Positions 16,792 through 24,831 of a stretch of 51,599 nt of DNA are shown here, piece by piece. Position 1 is the stretch's first letter. Each line of letters begins with the position of its first letter. The notes beneath the pieces are model-generated. The model saw only the letters and a list, made by a program, of their open reading frames with translations, was not told the DNA's origin and did not search any database. The position numbers and the translations under genes were made by a program. Location of the stretch: NCBI RefSeq assembly GCF_013396335.1, contig NZ_JABWSY010000027.1, forward strand, positions 1-51,599, in the 5' to 3' direction. Origin of the DNA: Bacillus sp. EB106-08-02-XG196 (GTDB lineage Bacteria; Bacillota; Bacilli; Bacillales; Cytobacillaceae).

Positions 16792-18069
16792 ATGAATAAG
16801 GGTGGTATTTTAGGTAAATTGGGCATGGATTCCAAGATGGCCCTTGGATATCTAGGGGTGTTAATTTTTATGATGGGGGATGGTCTCGAGTTAGGATGGA
16901 TGTCTTCTTATTTAACAGATAACGGATTGACTGTACAACAGTCTGCGTTATTATTTAGTGTTTACGGTTTTGCAGTTGCAATTGCTGCATGGTTATCAGG
17001 GGTACTTGCAGAAATTTTAGGACCTAGAAAAGCAATGATGATCGGTGTTTCGATGTTTGTTTTAGGAACGGTTGTCTTTTTAACCATTGGAATTCCAACG
17101 ATGAATTTAGCGGTAATGATTCCAACCTATTCTCTCAGAGGACTTGGCTATCCACTTTTTGCCTATTCATTCTTAGTTTGGATTACATACTATGCACCAA
17201 GTGAAAAACTTGGAACAGCTGTTGGATGGTTTTGGGTTGCATTTGCGGGTGGCTTGAATGTATTAGGTGCGTATTACTCAAGTTTTGCACTCCCGATTTT
17301 AGGAGAAATGAAAACCCTTTGGAGTGCACTGATTTTCGTTGCATTAGGTGCAACAATTGCAATTCTTTTAAATAAAGAAGATAAGAGCAACAATAATAAG
17401 AAATTTGAAACAAAGGCAGAGGCACTGAAATACCTAGCAAAAGGAATTACTATTGCTTTTGAAAAACCAAAAGTAGGTTTAGGTGGAATTGTTAGAACAA
17501 TCAATACAGCAGGCGCATATGGCTTCGTTGTTTTTCTTCCTGCTTATATGATGGAAATTGGATTTACTAGAACAGAATGGCTACAAATTTATGGTGCACT
17601 TTGGTCAAGTAATGTTATTTTTAATCTAATTTGGGGGATTGTTGGAGATAAATTAGGTTGGCGTAATACGATTATGTGGTTTGGTGGAATTGGATGCGCT
17701 ATTTTTACAGCAGGTCTTTATTATGTACCTTTCGCATTGGGGCCAAATTATATGGCGACAACCATCATTGCAATTTGTTTTGGAGCTTGCTTAGCAGCGT
17801 ATGTACCACTTTCTGCATTAATTCCATCATTGGCTCCAGAAAACAAAGGTGCTGCAATGTCTATCCTTAATCTTGGTGCAGGCTTAAGTCAATTTATTGG
17901 ACCTGTTATTGTTGGTACTTTCATTGCAAGTGTTGGTACAGTTGGTATCATCTGGATTTTCACAGGATTATATCTATTTAGTTCGTTCTTAATGATCTTT
18001 GTAAATTTACCTAAGTCTGAAAAAGAAAAGCACTCTACTGATATAGTAGACCTTAAAGCGGCACAATAA
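16792..18069 (+). CDS. MFS polyol transporter (RbtT/DalT-like)
   Basis: Proton-coupled sugar-alcohol importer, by similarity. 425 residues with about twelve membrane segments and a central charged loop (about 200-225, NKEDKSNNNKKFETKAEA). The segments FMMGDGLELGW, QQSALLFSVYGFAVAIAAWLSGV and LRGLGYPLFAYSFLVW resemble, from memory, the Klebsiella ribitol and arabinitol transporters. ATG at 16792 with AGGGGGAG upstream; the in-frame ATG at 16747 lacks a ribosome site. The N-terminus before the first membrane segment is short and polar. In this cluster the likely cargo is erythritol or threitol. Confidence 0.8.
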   Translation: MNKGGILGKLGMDSKMALGYLGVLIFMMGDGLELGWMSSYLTDNGLTVQQSALLFSVYGFAVAIAAWLSGVLAEILGPRKAMMIGVSMFVLGTVVFLTIGIPTMNLAVMIPTYSLRGLGYPLFAYSFLVWITYYAPSEKLGTAVGWFWVAFAGGLNVLGAYYSSFALPILGEMKTLWSALIFVALGATIAILLNKEDKSNNNKKFETKAEALKYLAKGITIAFEKPKVGLGGIVRTINTAGAYGFVVFLPAYMMEIGFTRTEWLQIYGALWSSNVIFNLIWGIVGDKLGWRNTIMWFGGIGCAIFTAGLYYVPFALGPNYMATTIIAICFGACLAAYVPLSALIPSLAPENKGAAMSILNLGAGLSQFIGPVIVGTFIASVGTVGIIWIFTGLYLFSSFLMIFVNLPKSEKEKHSTDIVDLKAAQ

Positions 18070-18106
18070 ATTTAATTCGTTTTATTGAAAATTAATATGA
18101 AAATAA

Positions 18107-18142
18107 ATAAGGACGTCTAAATACAGACGTTCTTATTATTTA
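18107..18142 (+). terminator. Terminator after the MFS transporter
   Basis: 12-bp stem ATAAGGACGTCT / AGACGTTCTTAT (one G-U) with a 6-nt loop and TATTATTT tail. Confidence 0.7.
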
Positions 18143-18169
18143 CAATAAATTAGTATGTTTAACCTAAAT

Positions 18170-18199
18170 TGAAATAAAACAAAAGTAAATGAAAACAAA
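18170..18199 (+). repeat. DeoR-type operator upstream of the isomerase-kinase genes
   Basis: Three 10-nt units in exact register, TGAAATAAAA, CAAAAGTAAA and TGAAAACAAA, matching the repeats at 15056-15075 and 15151-15180. A TTGACT -35-like box follows at 18212-18217; the -10 is unclear. This ties the rpiB-like gene to the same regulator. Confidence 0.65.
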
Positions 18200-18299
18200 T
18201 AAAAAATATTATTGACTTTTATGTGTAAAAGTGAAAAAATAAAATTATAAAAAATAATAAACAGCTATAGAAAATGAATGATAGTGAGGGAGAGAAAAA

Positions 18300-18761
18300 A
18301 TGAAAATTGGATTAGGTTGCGATCACAACGCGTTTGAAATGAAAGAAGCTTTGAGAGAATATATGAAAGAATTAGGTCATGAAGTTTATGATTATGGTTG
18401 TAAAGCATGTGTTGAAGTTGATTATCCAGAAGTAGCATTTGAAGTAGCGGTCGATATAAATGATAATAAGATAGACCGAGGAATATTAGTATGTGGTACT
18501 GGTATTGGTGTTGCTATTGCAGCTGGAAAAGTACCTGGAATTCGTGCAGCATTATGTCATGATACGTATTCAGCTGAAAGAGCCCAAAAAAGCAATAACG
18601 CTCAAGTATTGACTATGGGGGCTAAGGTCATCGGAATTGAAACTGCTAAACAAGTTGTTAAAGCGTATTTAGAGTCAGAATTCCCAGGCGGAAATTCAGC
18701 AAGAAAAGTTCAACAAATCATGGATAAAGAACAAGAGTTTTTGAAAGGAGCTAGGGTTTAA
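18300..18761 (+). CDS. rpiB: RpiB/LacAB-family isomerase, probable D-erythrulose-4-phosphate isomerase
   Basis: Aldose-ketose isomerase fold, 153 residues, full length. Visible residues: D8-H9 in GCDHN, the base C65 in VCGTGIG, and a C-terminal phosphate-binding part. Where E. coli RpiB has QHNDTN, with H99 assigned to ring opening, this protein has KSNNAQ, so Ser98 takes the place of that His. That fits a four-carbon substrate that cannot form a ring. Inferred reaction: D-erythrulose 4-phosphate to D-erythrose 4-phosphate, as for the RpiB-type enzymes of erythritol and threitol pathways. ATG at 18300 with GAGGGAGAG; one base before dhaK. Ribose-5-phosphate isomerase activity is the alternative. 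Confidence 0.8.
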   Translation: MKIGLGCDHNAFEMKEALREYMKELGHEVYDYGCKACVEVDYPEVAFEVAVDINDNKIDRGILVCGTGIGVAIAAGKVPGIRAALCHDTYSAERAQKSNNAQVLTMGAKVIGIETAKQVVKAYLESEFPGGNSARKVQQIMDKEQEFLKGARV

Positions 18762-18762
18762 T

Positions 18763-19767
18763 ATGAAAAAACTAATTAATAATCCAACGCATGTTGTAGA
18801 TGAAATGATAGAAGGTTATGTGAAGGCGTTTCCAAAGCATGTAAAACTATTACCTGAAAATAAACGTTCAATTGTTACAGCAAAAGAAACAATTGAAAAC
18901 AAGGTTGGAGTACTTATCGGTGGAGGATCTGGCCATGAACCAGCATTTATGGGTTATGTTGGAGATGGGATGGCAGACGGAGTTGCTGTAGGAAATATCT
19001 TTGCTTCACCTCCACCAGATCCGATTTTAGAAGTAACAAAAGAAATTGATAAAGGTGCAGGAGTTGTTTACATATACGGTAACTATGCTGGTGATGTTAT
19101 GAATTTCGGTATGGCTGCTGAGCTAGCAGATTTAGAATATGGTATCAATGTTGGATTAGTTCTTGTTACGGATGATGTGGCATCTGCACCAAAAGAAGAA
19201 AAGGAAAAGCGCAGAGGAATCGCAGGAGAGTTTTTTGTAACAAAAGCTGCTGGTGCTGCAGCAGATAATGGATACAGTTTAGAAGATGTGGTACGTGTTG
19301 CTAAAAAAGCAAACGACTACACTCGATCAATGGGAGTTGGCTTAACCCCATGTTCTTTACCGCAGACAGGAAAGCCTAGCTTTGAACTTGAGGATAATGA
19401 AATGGAAATCGGTCTTGGTCACCATGGTGAACCAGGAATTGAAAAAGGTCAGCTCCAACCAGCTGATGCTGTAGCAGATCGTTTAGTACAATCTATATTA
19501 GCTGATATGCCAGTTGATAATGGTGAAAGAGTTGCCGTACTTGTAAACGGTTTAGGATCTACGACGCAAATGGAACTATATATTATGTTTAGAAAAGTGG
19601 AACAAATCCTTAGTGAAAAAGGGATTGAAATCCATAGATCATATGTTGGAAGCTATAGTACATCTTTAGAAATGGGCGGATGCTCAGTTACAATCATAAA
19701 ATTAGATGATGAATTAAGTGAATTTATCGATCATCCAGCTGATTGCCCCATGTACGCTCAACGATAA
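18763..19767 (+). CDS. dhaK: DhaK-type kinase subunit (probable erythrulose kinase, substrate-binding)
   Basis: Ketose-binding subunit of the dihydroxyacetone-kinase family. 334 residues; GGGSGHEP at 53-60 with H58, and HGEPGIE at 221-227, whose H221 would form the hemiaminal bond with the ketose carbonyl. It begins one base after the isomerase stop (ATG, SD AAAGGAGC) and the DhaL-type subunit follows after 13 nt. In this context the likely substrate is erythrulose, not dihydroxyacetone; family members phosphorylate both. The C-terminus lacks the DhaL domain that is fused in most ATP-dependent enzymes. Confidence 0.85.
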   Translation: MKKLINNPTHVVDEMIEGYVKAFPKHVKLLPENKRSIVTAKETIENKVGVLIGGGSGHEPAFMGYVGDGMADGVAVGNIFASPPPDPILEVTKEIDKGAGVVYIYGNYAGDVMNFGMAAELADLEYGINVGLVLVTDDVASAPKEEKEKRRGIAGEFFVTKAAGAAADNGYSLEDVVRVAKKANDYTRSMGVGLTPCSLPQTGKPSFELEDNEMEIGLGHHGEPGIEKGQLQPADAVADRLVQSILADMPVDNGERVAVLVNGLGSTTQMELYIMFRKVEQILSEKGIEIHRSYVGSYSTSLEMGGCSVTIIKLDDELSEFIDHPADCPMYAQR

Positions 19768-19780
19768 GGAGGAAAATAAA

Positions 19781-20431
19781 ATGAAATTTGCAGCAGCAGA
19801 CCTTAAAGTTTTCTTAAAAAATGTAGTAAATGTAATGGAAGATAATAAAGAATATTTATCAGAGCTAGACCGAAAACTTGGTGACGGTGACCATGGTGTG
19901 ACAATGTCAATCGGATGGCAAGCAATTAATGAAAAATTAAATGAAGAGCTAGTAACAGAAGATGATTGTGGGAAAATTTGTATTACTGCAGGTCGTACAT
20001 TTTTAAGTGCGGTAGGATCTTCAGTTGGACCGTTATATGCAACTGGCTTCCTAAGAGGAGCAAAAGTATTCCAAAATAAAACAGAATTAACTGGTGAAGA
20101 CTTAAAGGAATTCTGGGTTGCTTTTATTGAAGGAATTAAGGAGCGTGGAGGAGCAGAAGTAGGTGATAAAACGATGATTGATACACTTTACCCTGCTTTG
20201 AAAACGTTAAAGTCTACTTTTGAAAGTTCTAATGATTTCGTTGCTTCATTTACTGAGACGGCTGCTTCAGCGAAAGAAGGTATGGAATCTACAAAAGATT
20301 TACTATCAAAACGTGGACGATCAAGTCGATTAGGTGAAAGATCAATAGGAAATCAGGATCCAGGTGCAACATCAGCGTACTTAATTCTTGAAACATTTTT
20401 AACAACCGTTAAATCAGTTCAAACTGTTTAA
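19781..20431 (+). CDS. dhaL: DhaL-type kinase subunit (nucleotide-binding)
   Basis: Phosphotransfer partner of the DhaK-type subunit. 216 residues, all-helical DhaL/Dak2 fold with the Mg-nucleotide signature LDRKLGDGDHG at 29-39 (D30, D35, D37). A second conserved segment, GRSSRLGERSIGNQDPGATSA, lies near the C-terminus and is given here as its key stretch RLGERSIGNQDPGA. ATG at 19781 behind AAGGAGG; a longer frame that overlaps dhaK has no ribosome site. No DhaM gene is present in the window, so it either uses ATP directly or borrows a distant DhaM. Confidence 0.85.
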   Translation: MKFAAADLKVFLKNVVNVMEDNKEYLSELDRKLGDGDHGVTMSIGWQAINEKLNEELVTEDDCGKICITAGRTFLSAVGSSVGPLYATGFLRGAKVFQNKTELTGEDLKEFWVAFIEGIKERGGAEVGDKTMIDTLYPALKTLKSTFESSNDFVASFTETAASAKEGMESTKDLLSKRGRSSRLGERSIGNQDPGATSAYLILETFLTTVKSVQTV

Positions 20432-20460
20432 TTCCAAATATGGGTAGGATTTAGGTCGAA

Positions 20461-20500
20461 GTCCACCTGTCTTATAAAATTTAAGATGGGTGAACTTTTG
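20461..20500 (+). terminator. Candidate terminator after dhaL
   Basis: About 14-bp stem with one mismatch and two G-U pairs (20461-20474 with 20482-20495), followed by only TTTT; weak, so read-through into glpX is possible. Confidence 0.45.
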
Positions 20501-20544
20501 GGGAAATGAAATGTTATTTAATGAATACAATGTATGTTTATTGT

Positions 20545-20550
20545 TATAAT
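20545..20550 (+). promoter_or_regulatory. Probable -10 of the glpX-tkt promoter
   Basis: TATAAT at 20545-20550, framed by an inverted repeat AATGAATA (20520-20527) / TATTCATT (20559-20566). The -35 is weak. No TGAAAGTAAA-type units are present here. Confidence 0.4.
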
Positions 20551-20602
20551 TGTATATTTATTCATTTTTATGGTAGATCATACAATTTAGGAGGGGAAAA
20601 AT

Positions 20603-21574
20603 ATGTGCCCTAAATCAAATATTAACAGTAAAGATTATGTCCAAGTATTAGCAATGGATTTCTTAGCTGTAACTCAACAAGCAGCGATTGCATCACAACC
20701 ATGGGTTGGAAAAGGGAATAAACTAGAAGCAGATGGAGCGGGAACTGAAGCGATGCGCACTAGATTAAACTCCATTGATATGAGTGGAGTAATTGTGATC
20801 GGTGAAGGTGAAATGGATGAGGCGCCTATGCTATATATTGGGGAAGAGTTAGGTACATGTAATGGCCCTAGCGTTGATATTGCAGTTGACCCGGTTGAAG
20901 GAACAAATTTAATGGCAAAAGGACAGGATAACTCAATAGCTGTCATCGCAGTTGCAAGTCGTGGAAGTTTATTGCATGCCCCTGATATGTATATGAAAAA
21001 AATTGCTGTAGGACCGAAAGCTAAGGGTGCAATCGACTTAAAACTTTCATTAACAGAGAATATGATTAATGTAGCAAAAGCTATCGGGAAAGATGTAAGT
21101 GATTTAACGGTTATGATTCAAGATCGTGAACGTCATGAAGATCTGATAACACAGGTATTTAATTTAGGTGCTAGAGTCAAGTTATTCTCTGATGGTGATG
21201 TAACGGGAGCTATTGCAACATCAATAGAAGAAATGGATGTTGATATATTAGTAGGAACAGGTGGGGCTCCGGAGGGAGTAATAGCAGCAACTGCTTTGAA
21301 ATGTTTAGGTGGAGACTTTCAGGCACAACTCGTTCCGCGTGATGAAGATGAATTTAATCGGTGTGTGAAAATGGGAATCTCTAATCCTAATAAAATATTT
21401 ACAATAGATGAAATTGTTAAAACAGATGAATGCATTTTTGTCGCAACTGGTATTACTGACGGTAGCCTATTAAAGGGTGTAAGGAAAAAAGAAGATGGCG
21501 TTATGTTAACTCATTCATTTATTGCGATTGGTGGAAAAAATAATATTTATCAATTTATTGAATCCCGAAATTAA
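20603..21574 (+). CDS. glpX: Fructose-1,6-bisphosphatase class II (possible sedoheptulose bisphosphatase)
   Basis: Sugar-bisphosphatase of the GlpX family. 323 residues with metal and substrate motifs GEGEMDEAP (67-75) and DPVEGTN (96-102), plus GTGGAPEGVIAA near 250. ATG at 20603 behind AGGAGGGG. Standalone class II FBPases act in gluconeogenesis, but the enzyme of this family encoded next to transketolase in Bacillus methanolicus also dephosphorylates sedoheptulose 1,7-bisphosphate. Together with tkt 33 nt downstream it could pull erythrose 4-phosphate through sedoheptulose bisphosphate. A second FBPase probably exists elsewhere in the genome. Confidence 0.9.
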   Translation: MCPKSNINSKDYVQVLAMDFLAVTQQAAIASQPWVGKGNKLEADGAGTEAMRTRLNSIDMSGVIVIGEGEMDEAPMLYIGEELGTCNGPSVDIAVDPVEGTNLMAKGQDNSIAVIAVASRGSLLHAPDMYMKKIAVGPKAKGAIDLKLSLTENMINVAKAIGKDVSDLTVMIQDRERHEDLITQVFNLGARVKLFSDGDVTGAIATSIEEMDVDILVGTGGAPEGVIAATALKCLGGDFQAQLVPRDEDEFNRCVKMGISNPNKIFTIDEIVKTDECIFVATGITDGSLLKGVRKKEDGVMLTHSFIAIGGKNNIYQFIESRN

Positions 21575-21607
21575 ATACTTAACAAGATAAAATTAGGAGG
21601 AATTAGC

Positions 21608-23611
21608 ATGATCAAACAAAAAGTAAATGTTGATCAGTTATCCATTCAGACAATCCGAACATTATCAATAGATGCAATTGAAAACGTGAATTCTGGACAC
21701 CCTGGAATGCCAATGGGAGCTGCCCCAATGGCTTATGCACTCTGGACCAAGTTTATGAATTATAACCCTAGTAATCCAAATTGGTTTAACCGCGATCGCT
21801 TTGTGTTATCAGCGGGTCACGGCTCCATGCTGCTATATAGCTTACTACACTTGACCGGTTTTAATGTTACATTAGATGACTTGAAAAACTTTCGTCAATG
21901 GGGTAGCAAGACACCTGGACATCCTGAATTTGGTCATACACCAGGGATCGACGCAACAACTGGACCATTAGGACAAGGAATTGCAATGGCCGTTGGTATG
22001 GCAATGGCTGAAAGACACTTAGCAGCAACTTATAACTGTGATGGCTTAGACGTTATTGATCATTATACATATAGCATTTGTGGAGATGGAGACTTAATGG
22101 AAGGTGTCTCTGCTGAAGCGGCTTCATTAGCAGGGCATCTTAAGCTTGGGAAATTGGTTGTTATGTATGATTCAAATGATATTTCACTTGATGGCGATCT
22201 TAATATGTCATTTAGTGAGAGTGTTGAAGATCGATTTAAAGCTTATAACTGGCAAGTAATTCGTGTCGAGGATGGCAATGATTTAGAAGCAATTTCTCAA
22301 GCAATTTCAGAAGCAAAAGAAAATACACATCAACCTACCTTAATTGAAGTGAAAACAGTCATTGGTTATGGTTCTCCAAATAAAGGAGGAAAATCTGCTT
22401 CACATGGTTCACCACTTGGGAAAGATGAAATTCAACTTGTGAAAGAACATTATAACTGGAACTATGAAGAAGATTTTTATATACCAGAAGAAGTAAAGTC
22501 GTATTTTGCTGAACTTAAAGAAGCTGCAGAACAAAAAGAACAATTATGGAATGAACTATTCACTATATACCAAAGTTCATATCCATTACTTGCTAATGAG
22601 TTAATAACAGCGATTAATGGTGAGCTGCCAAATGGATGGGATGCAGATGTTACGGCGTATCGTGTAGGGGAAGATAAACTTGCAACTCGTGCATCTAGTG
22701 GTGAAGTTCTGAACGCACTTTCAAAAAATATTCCTCAATTATTCGGTGGGTCAGCTGATTTAGCTTCATCGAATAAAACCTTATTAAAGCGAGAAATAGA
22801 TTTTAGCAGTACAGATTATAGTGGTCGAAACATCTGGTTTGGTGTACGTGAATTTGCGATGGGAGCAGCTGTTAACGGCATGGCCTTACATGGCGGTGTG
22901 AAAGTCTTTGGAGCAACATTCTTTGTTTTCTCAGATTATTTACGTCCAGCAATTCGACTTTCTGCAATAATGAAGCTGCCAGTTACTTATGTGTTTACAC
23001 ATGATAGCATAGCAGTTGGTGAGGATGGACCGACACATGAACCAATCGAGCAGCTAGCATCATTACGTGCAATGCCAGGTCTATCAACAATTCGCCCAGC
23101 GGATTCAAATGAGACAGCAGCTGCATGGAAGCTCGCATTAGAAAGCCAAAGTGAACCAACCGCTCTTGTTTTGTCGCGTCAAGACCTACCAACACTTGTT
23201 GATTCAGACAAAGCATATGAAGGTGTTAATAAAGGAGCATATGTCATTTCCGAAGCAAAAGGGGAGATCTCTGGTTTATTATTAGCTTCTGGTTCTGAAG
23301 TTCCATTGGCAGTAGAAGCGCAAAAGGCTTTAGAAGTTGAGGGGATTTTGGTTTCAGTTGTTAGCATGCCGAGCTGGGATCGTTTTGAAAAGCAATCACA
23401 TGCATATAAAGAAAGTGTTATTCCTAAAAATGTAAAAGCACGTCTTGGAATTGAAATGGGTTCATCTATAGGATGGTGTAAATATGTTGGAGATCACGGA
23501 TCTGTTCTAGCTATTGATCAATTTGGGGCTTCAGCACCTGGAGATAGGATTATGAAAGAATATGGTTTTACGGTTGAAAATGTTGTTTCTCAATTTAAAA
23601 ATCTTATTTAA
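21608..23611 (+). CDS. tkt: Transketolase
   Basis: Thiamine-diphosphate enzyme moving two-carbon units between sugar phosphates. 667 residues, full length: ThDP domain with GHPGMPMGAAPMAYALW, the GDGDLMEGVSAEA ThDP/metal motif (about 155-167), the pyrimidine domain beginning near 355 with the VREFAMGAAVNGMALHGG glutamate, and the C-terminal transketolase domain. ATG at 21608, SD TAGGAGGAATT. It is 33 nt after glpX, one operon. In this cluster it uses erythrose 4-phosphate with xylulose 5-phosphate to give fructose 6-phosphate and glyceraldehyde 3-phosphate. Probably a second, pathway-specific copy. Confidence 0.96.
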   Translation: MIKQKVNVDQLSIQTIRTLSIDAIENVNSGHPGMPMGAAPMAYALWTKFMNYNPSNPNWFNRDRFVLSAGHGSMLLYSLLHLTGFNVTLDDLKNFRQWGSKTPGHPEFGHTPGIDATTGPLGQGIAMAVGMAMAERHLAATYNCDGLDVIDHYTYSICGDGDLMEGVSAEAASLAGHLKLGKLVVMYDSNDISLDGDLNMSFSESVEDRFKAYNWQVIRVEDGNDLEAISQAISEAKENTHQPTLIEVKTVIGYGSPNKGGKSASHGSPLGKDEIQLVKEHYNWNYEEDFYIPEEVKSYFAELKEAAEQKEQLWNELFTIYQSSYPLLANELITAINGELPNGWDADVTAYRVGEDKLATRASSGEVLNALSKNIPQLFGGSADLASSNKTLLKREIDFSSTDYSGRNIWFGVREFAMGAAVNGMALHGGVKVFGATFFVFSDYLRPAIRLSAIMKLPVTYVFTHDSIAVGEDGPTHEPIEQLASLRAMPGLSTIRPADSNETAAAWKLALESQSEPTALVLSRQDLPTLVDSDKAYEGVNKGAYVISEAKGEISGLLLASGSEVPLAVEAQKALEVEGILVSVVSMPSWDRFEKQSHAYKESVIPKNVKARLGIEMGSSIGWCKYVGDHGSVLAIDQFGASAPGDRIMKEYGFTVENVVSQFKNLI

Positions 23612-23679
23612 TATAAAGAAGAAAATTGCTCATAAATATTGTTAAATCGAAAAATGTAGTTAACAAATCTAAACTCTTA

Positions 23680-23715
23680 GCCTCGTACCAATATATATTG
23701 GTCGAGGCATTTTGT
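23680..23715 (+). terminator. Terminator of glpX-tkt
   Basis: Stem GCCTCG-T-ACCAATA / TATTGGT-CGAGGC (23680-23708, one bulge) followed by ATTTTGT. It closes the polyol cluster. Confidence 0.8.
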
Positions 23716-23793
23716 ATTATTAGCCTAAATTTTGACGTTTTTCTTTCTTAAATGTTGTGACAAAGAATCCACGAAAAACAATTCAAAAAATTC

Positions 23794-23823
23794 TTGACAC
23801 TTATAATCGATGGGTGATATTAT
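23794..23823 (+). promoter_or_regulatory. SigA promoter of the ABC exporter operon
   Basis: TTGACA at 23794-23799 and an extended -10 TGATATTAT (TATTAT at 23818-23823) with an 18-nt spacer, 30 nt before the ATPase gene. Confidence 0.7.
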
Positions 23824-23853
23824 TTTCCTCTGTGACAAAAGGAGGGAAAACAG

Positions 23854-24831
23854 TTGATAAAATTAGAGGGCATAACGAAATCCTTCAAAGTGGCAAAGCG
23901 GTCAAATGGATTACTGCAAGCGACCAAATCCCTTTTTTACCGGGAGCATACGATTGTGGAAGCTCTAAAAGATATTTCATTTACAATCGAACCTGGTGAA
24001 ATTGTTGGTTACATTGGTCCAAATGGTGCGGGCAAATCGACAACGATTAAGATCATGAGCGGCATTTTAGTTCCTGACGGGGGAACCTGCAGCATCATGG
24101 GTTTCACACCATGGAAGAACCGGGTCGAGTATGTAAAAAATATTGGTGTCGTTTTCGGCCAGCGTTCGCAGCTTTGGTGGGATGTTCCGGTGATCGATTC
24201 ATTTGAGCTTTTAAAAGATATTTACAAGGTTCCACAAGAAGAGTATAAATCTACCTTTGACCTGCTCATAGAAACATTAGAAATAAAAAACATCATAAAC
24301 TCTCCAGTAAGACAATTAAGTTTAGGTCAGCGAATGCGCTGTGAAATAGCAGCTTCTCTAATACATAATCCTCAGATACTATTTCTAGATGAACCGACTA
24401 TTGGACTCGATGCCGTTTCGAAAATAGCAGTCCGCCAGTTTATCAAAACCATCAATCAAGTAAAGGGCGTCACCGTTGTCCTGACTACCCATGATATGAA
24501 TGATATTGAAGCTCTAGCCACTCGAGTGATTCTAATTGGTAAGGGCAGCTTGCTCTATGATGGAAAAATAGAGGAATTGAGAAAACGTTTTGGTACACAT
24601 AAAACCATTACCGCAGACTATCGTAAAAACACCAATAGCTTTGATATACCAGGGACTACCATCATCCACTGGTCTCCTGAGCACGCTGTACTCAGTATCG
24701 ATACAGAACAGATTCTTACCTCCGACGTCATTACCCAATTATCTAAAAAAGTGGACCTATTAGATGTGACAATCGAATCACAGCCAATAGAAGATATTAT
24801 CGTACAGCTGTATAAGGAGTTCCAAATATGA
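23854..24831 (+). CDS. ABC-2 type transporter ATP-binding protein
   Basis: ATPase of an exporter of the COG4586 type. 325 residues with Walker A GPNGAGKST (about 55-63), a Q-loop region VVFGQRSQLWWD typical of this subgroup, signature LSLGQRMRCE, Walker B ILFLDEPTIGLD, the H-loop TTHD, and a C-terminal extension of about 90 residues. The start is TTG at 23854 behind AGGAGGG. The permease gene overlaps its stop by 4 nt. Cargo unknown; the DUF990-type permeases give no reliable substrate. Confidence 0.9.
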   Translation: MIKLEGITKSFKVAKRSNGLLQATKSLFYREHTIVEALKDISFTIEPGEIVGYIGPNGAGKSTTIKIMSGILVPDGGTCSIMGFTPWKNRVEYVKNIGVVFGQRSQLWWDVPVIDSFELLKDIYKVPQEEYKSTFDLLIETLEIKNIINSPVRQLSLGQRMRCEIAASLIHNPQILFLDEPTIGLDAVSKIAVRQFIKTINQVKGVTVVLTTHDMNDIEALATRVILIGKGSLLYDGKIEELRKRFGTHKTITADYRKNTNSFDIPGTTIIHWSPEHAVLSIDTEQILTSDVITQLSKKVDLLDVTIESQPIEDIIVQLYKEFQI

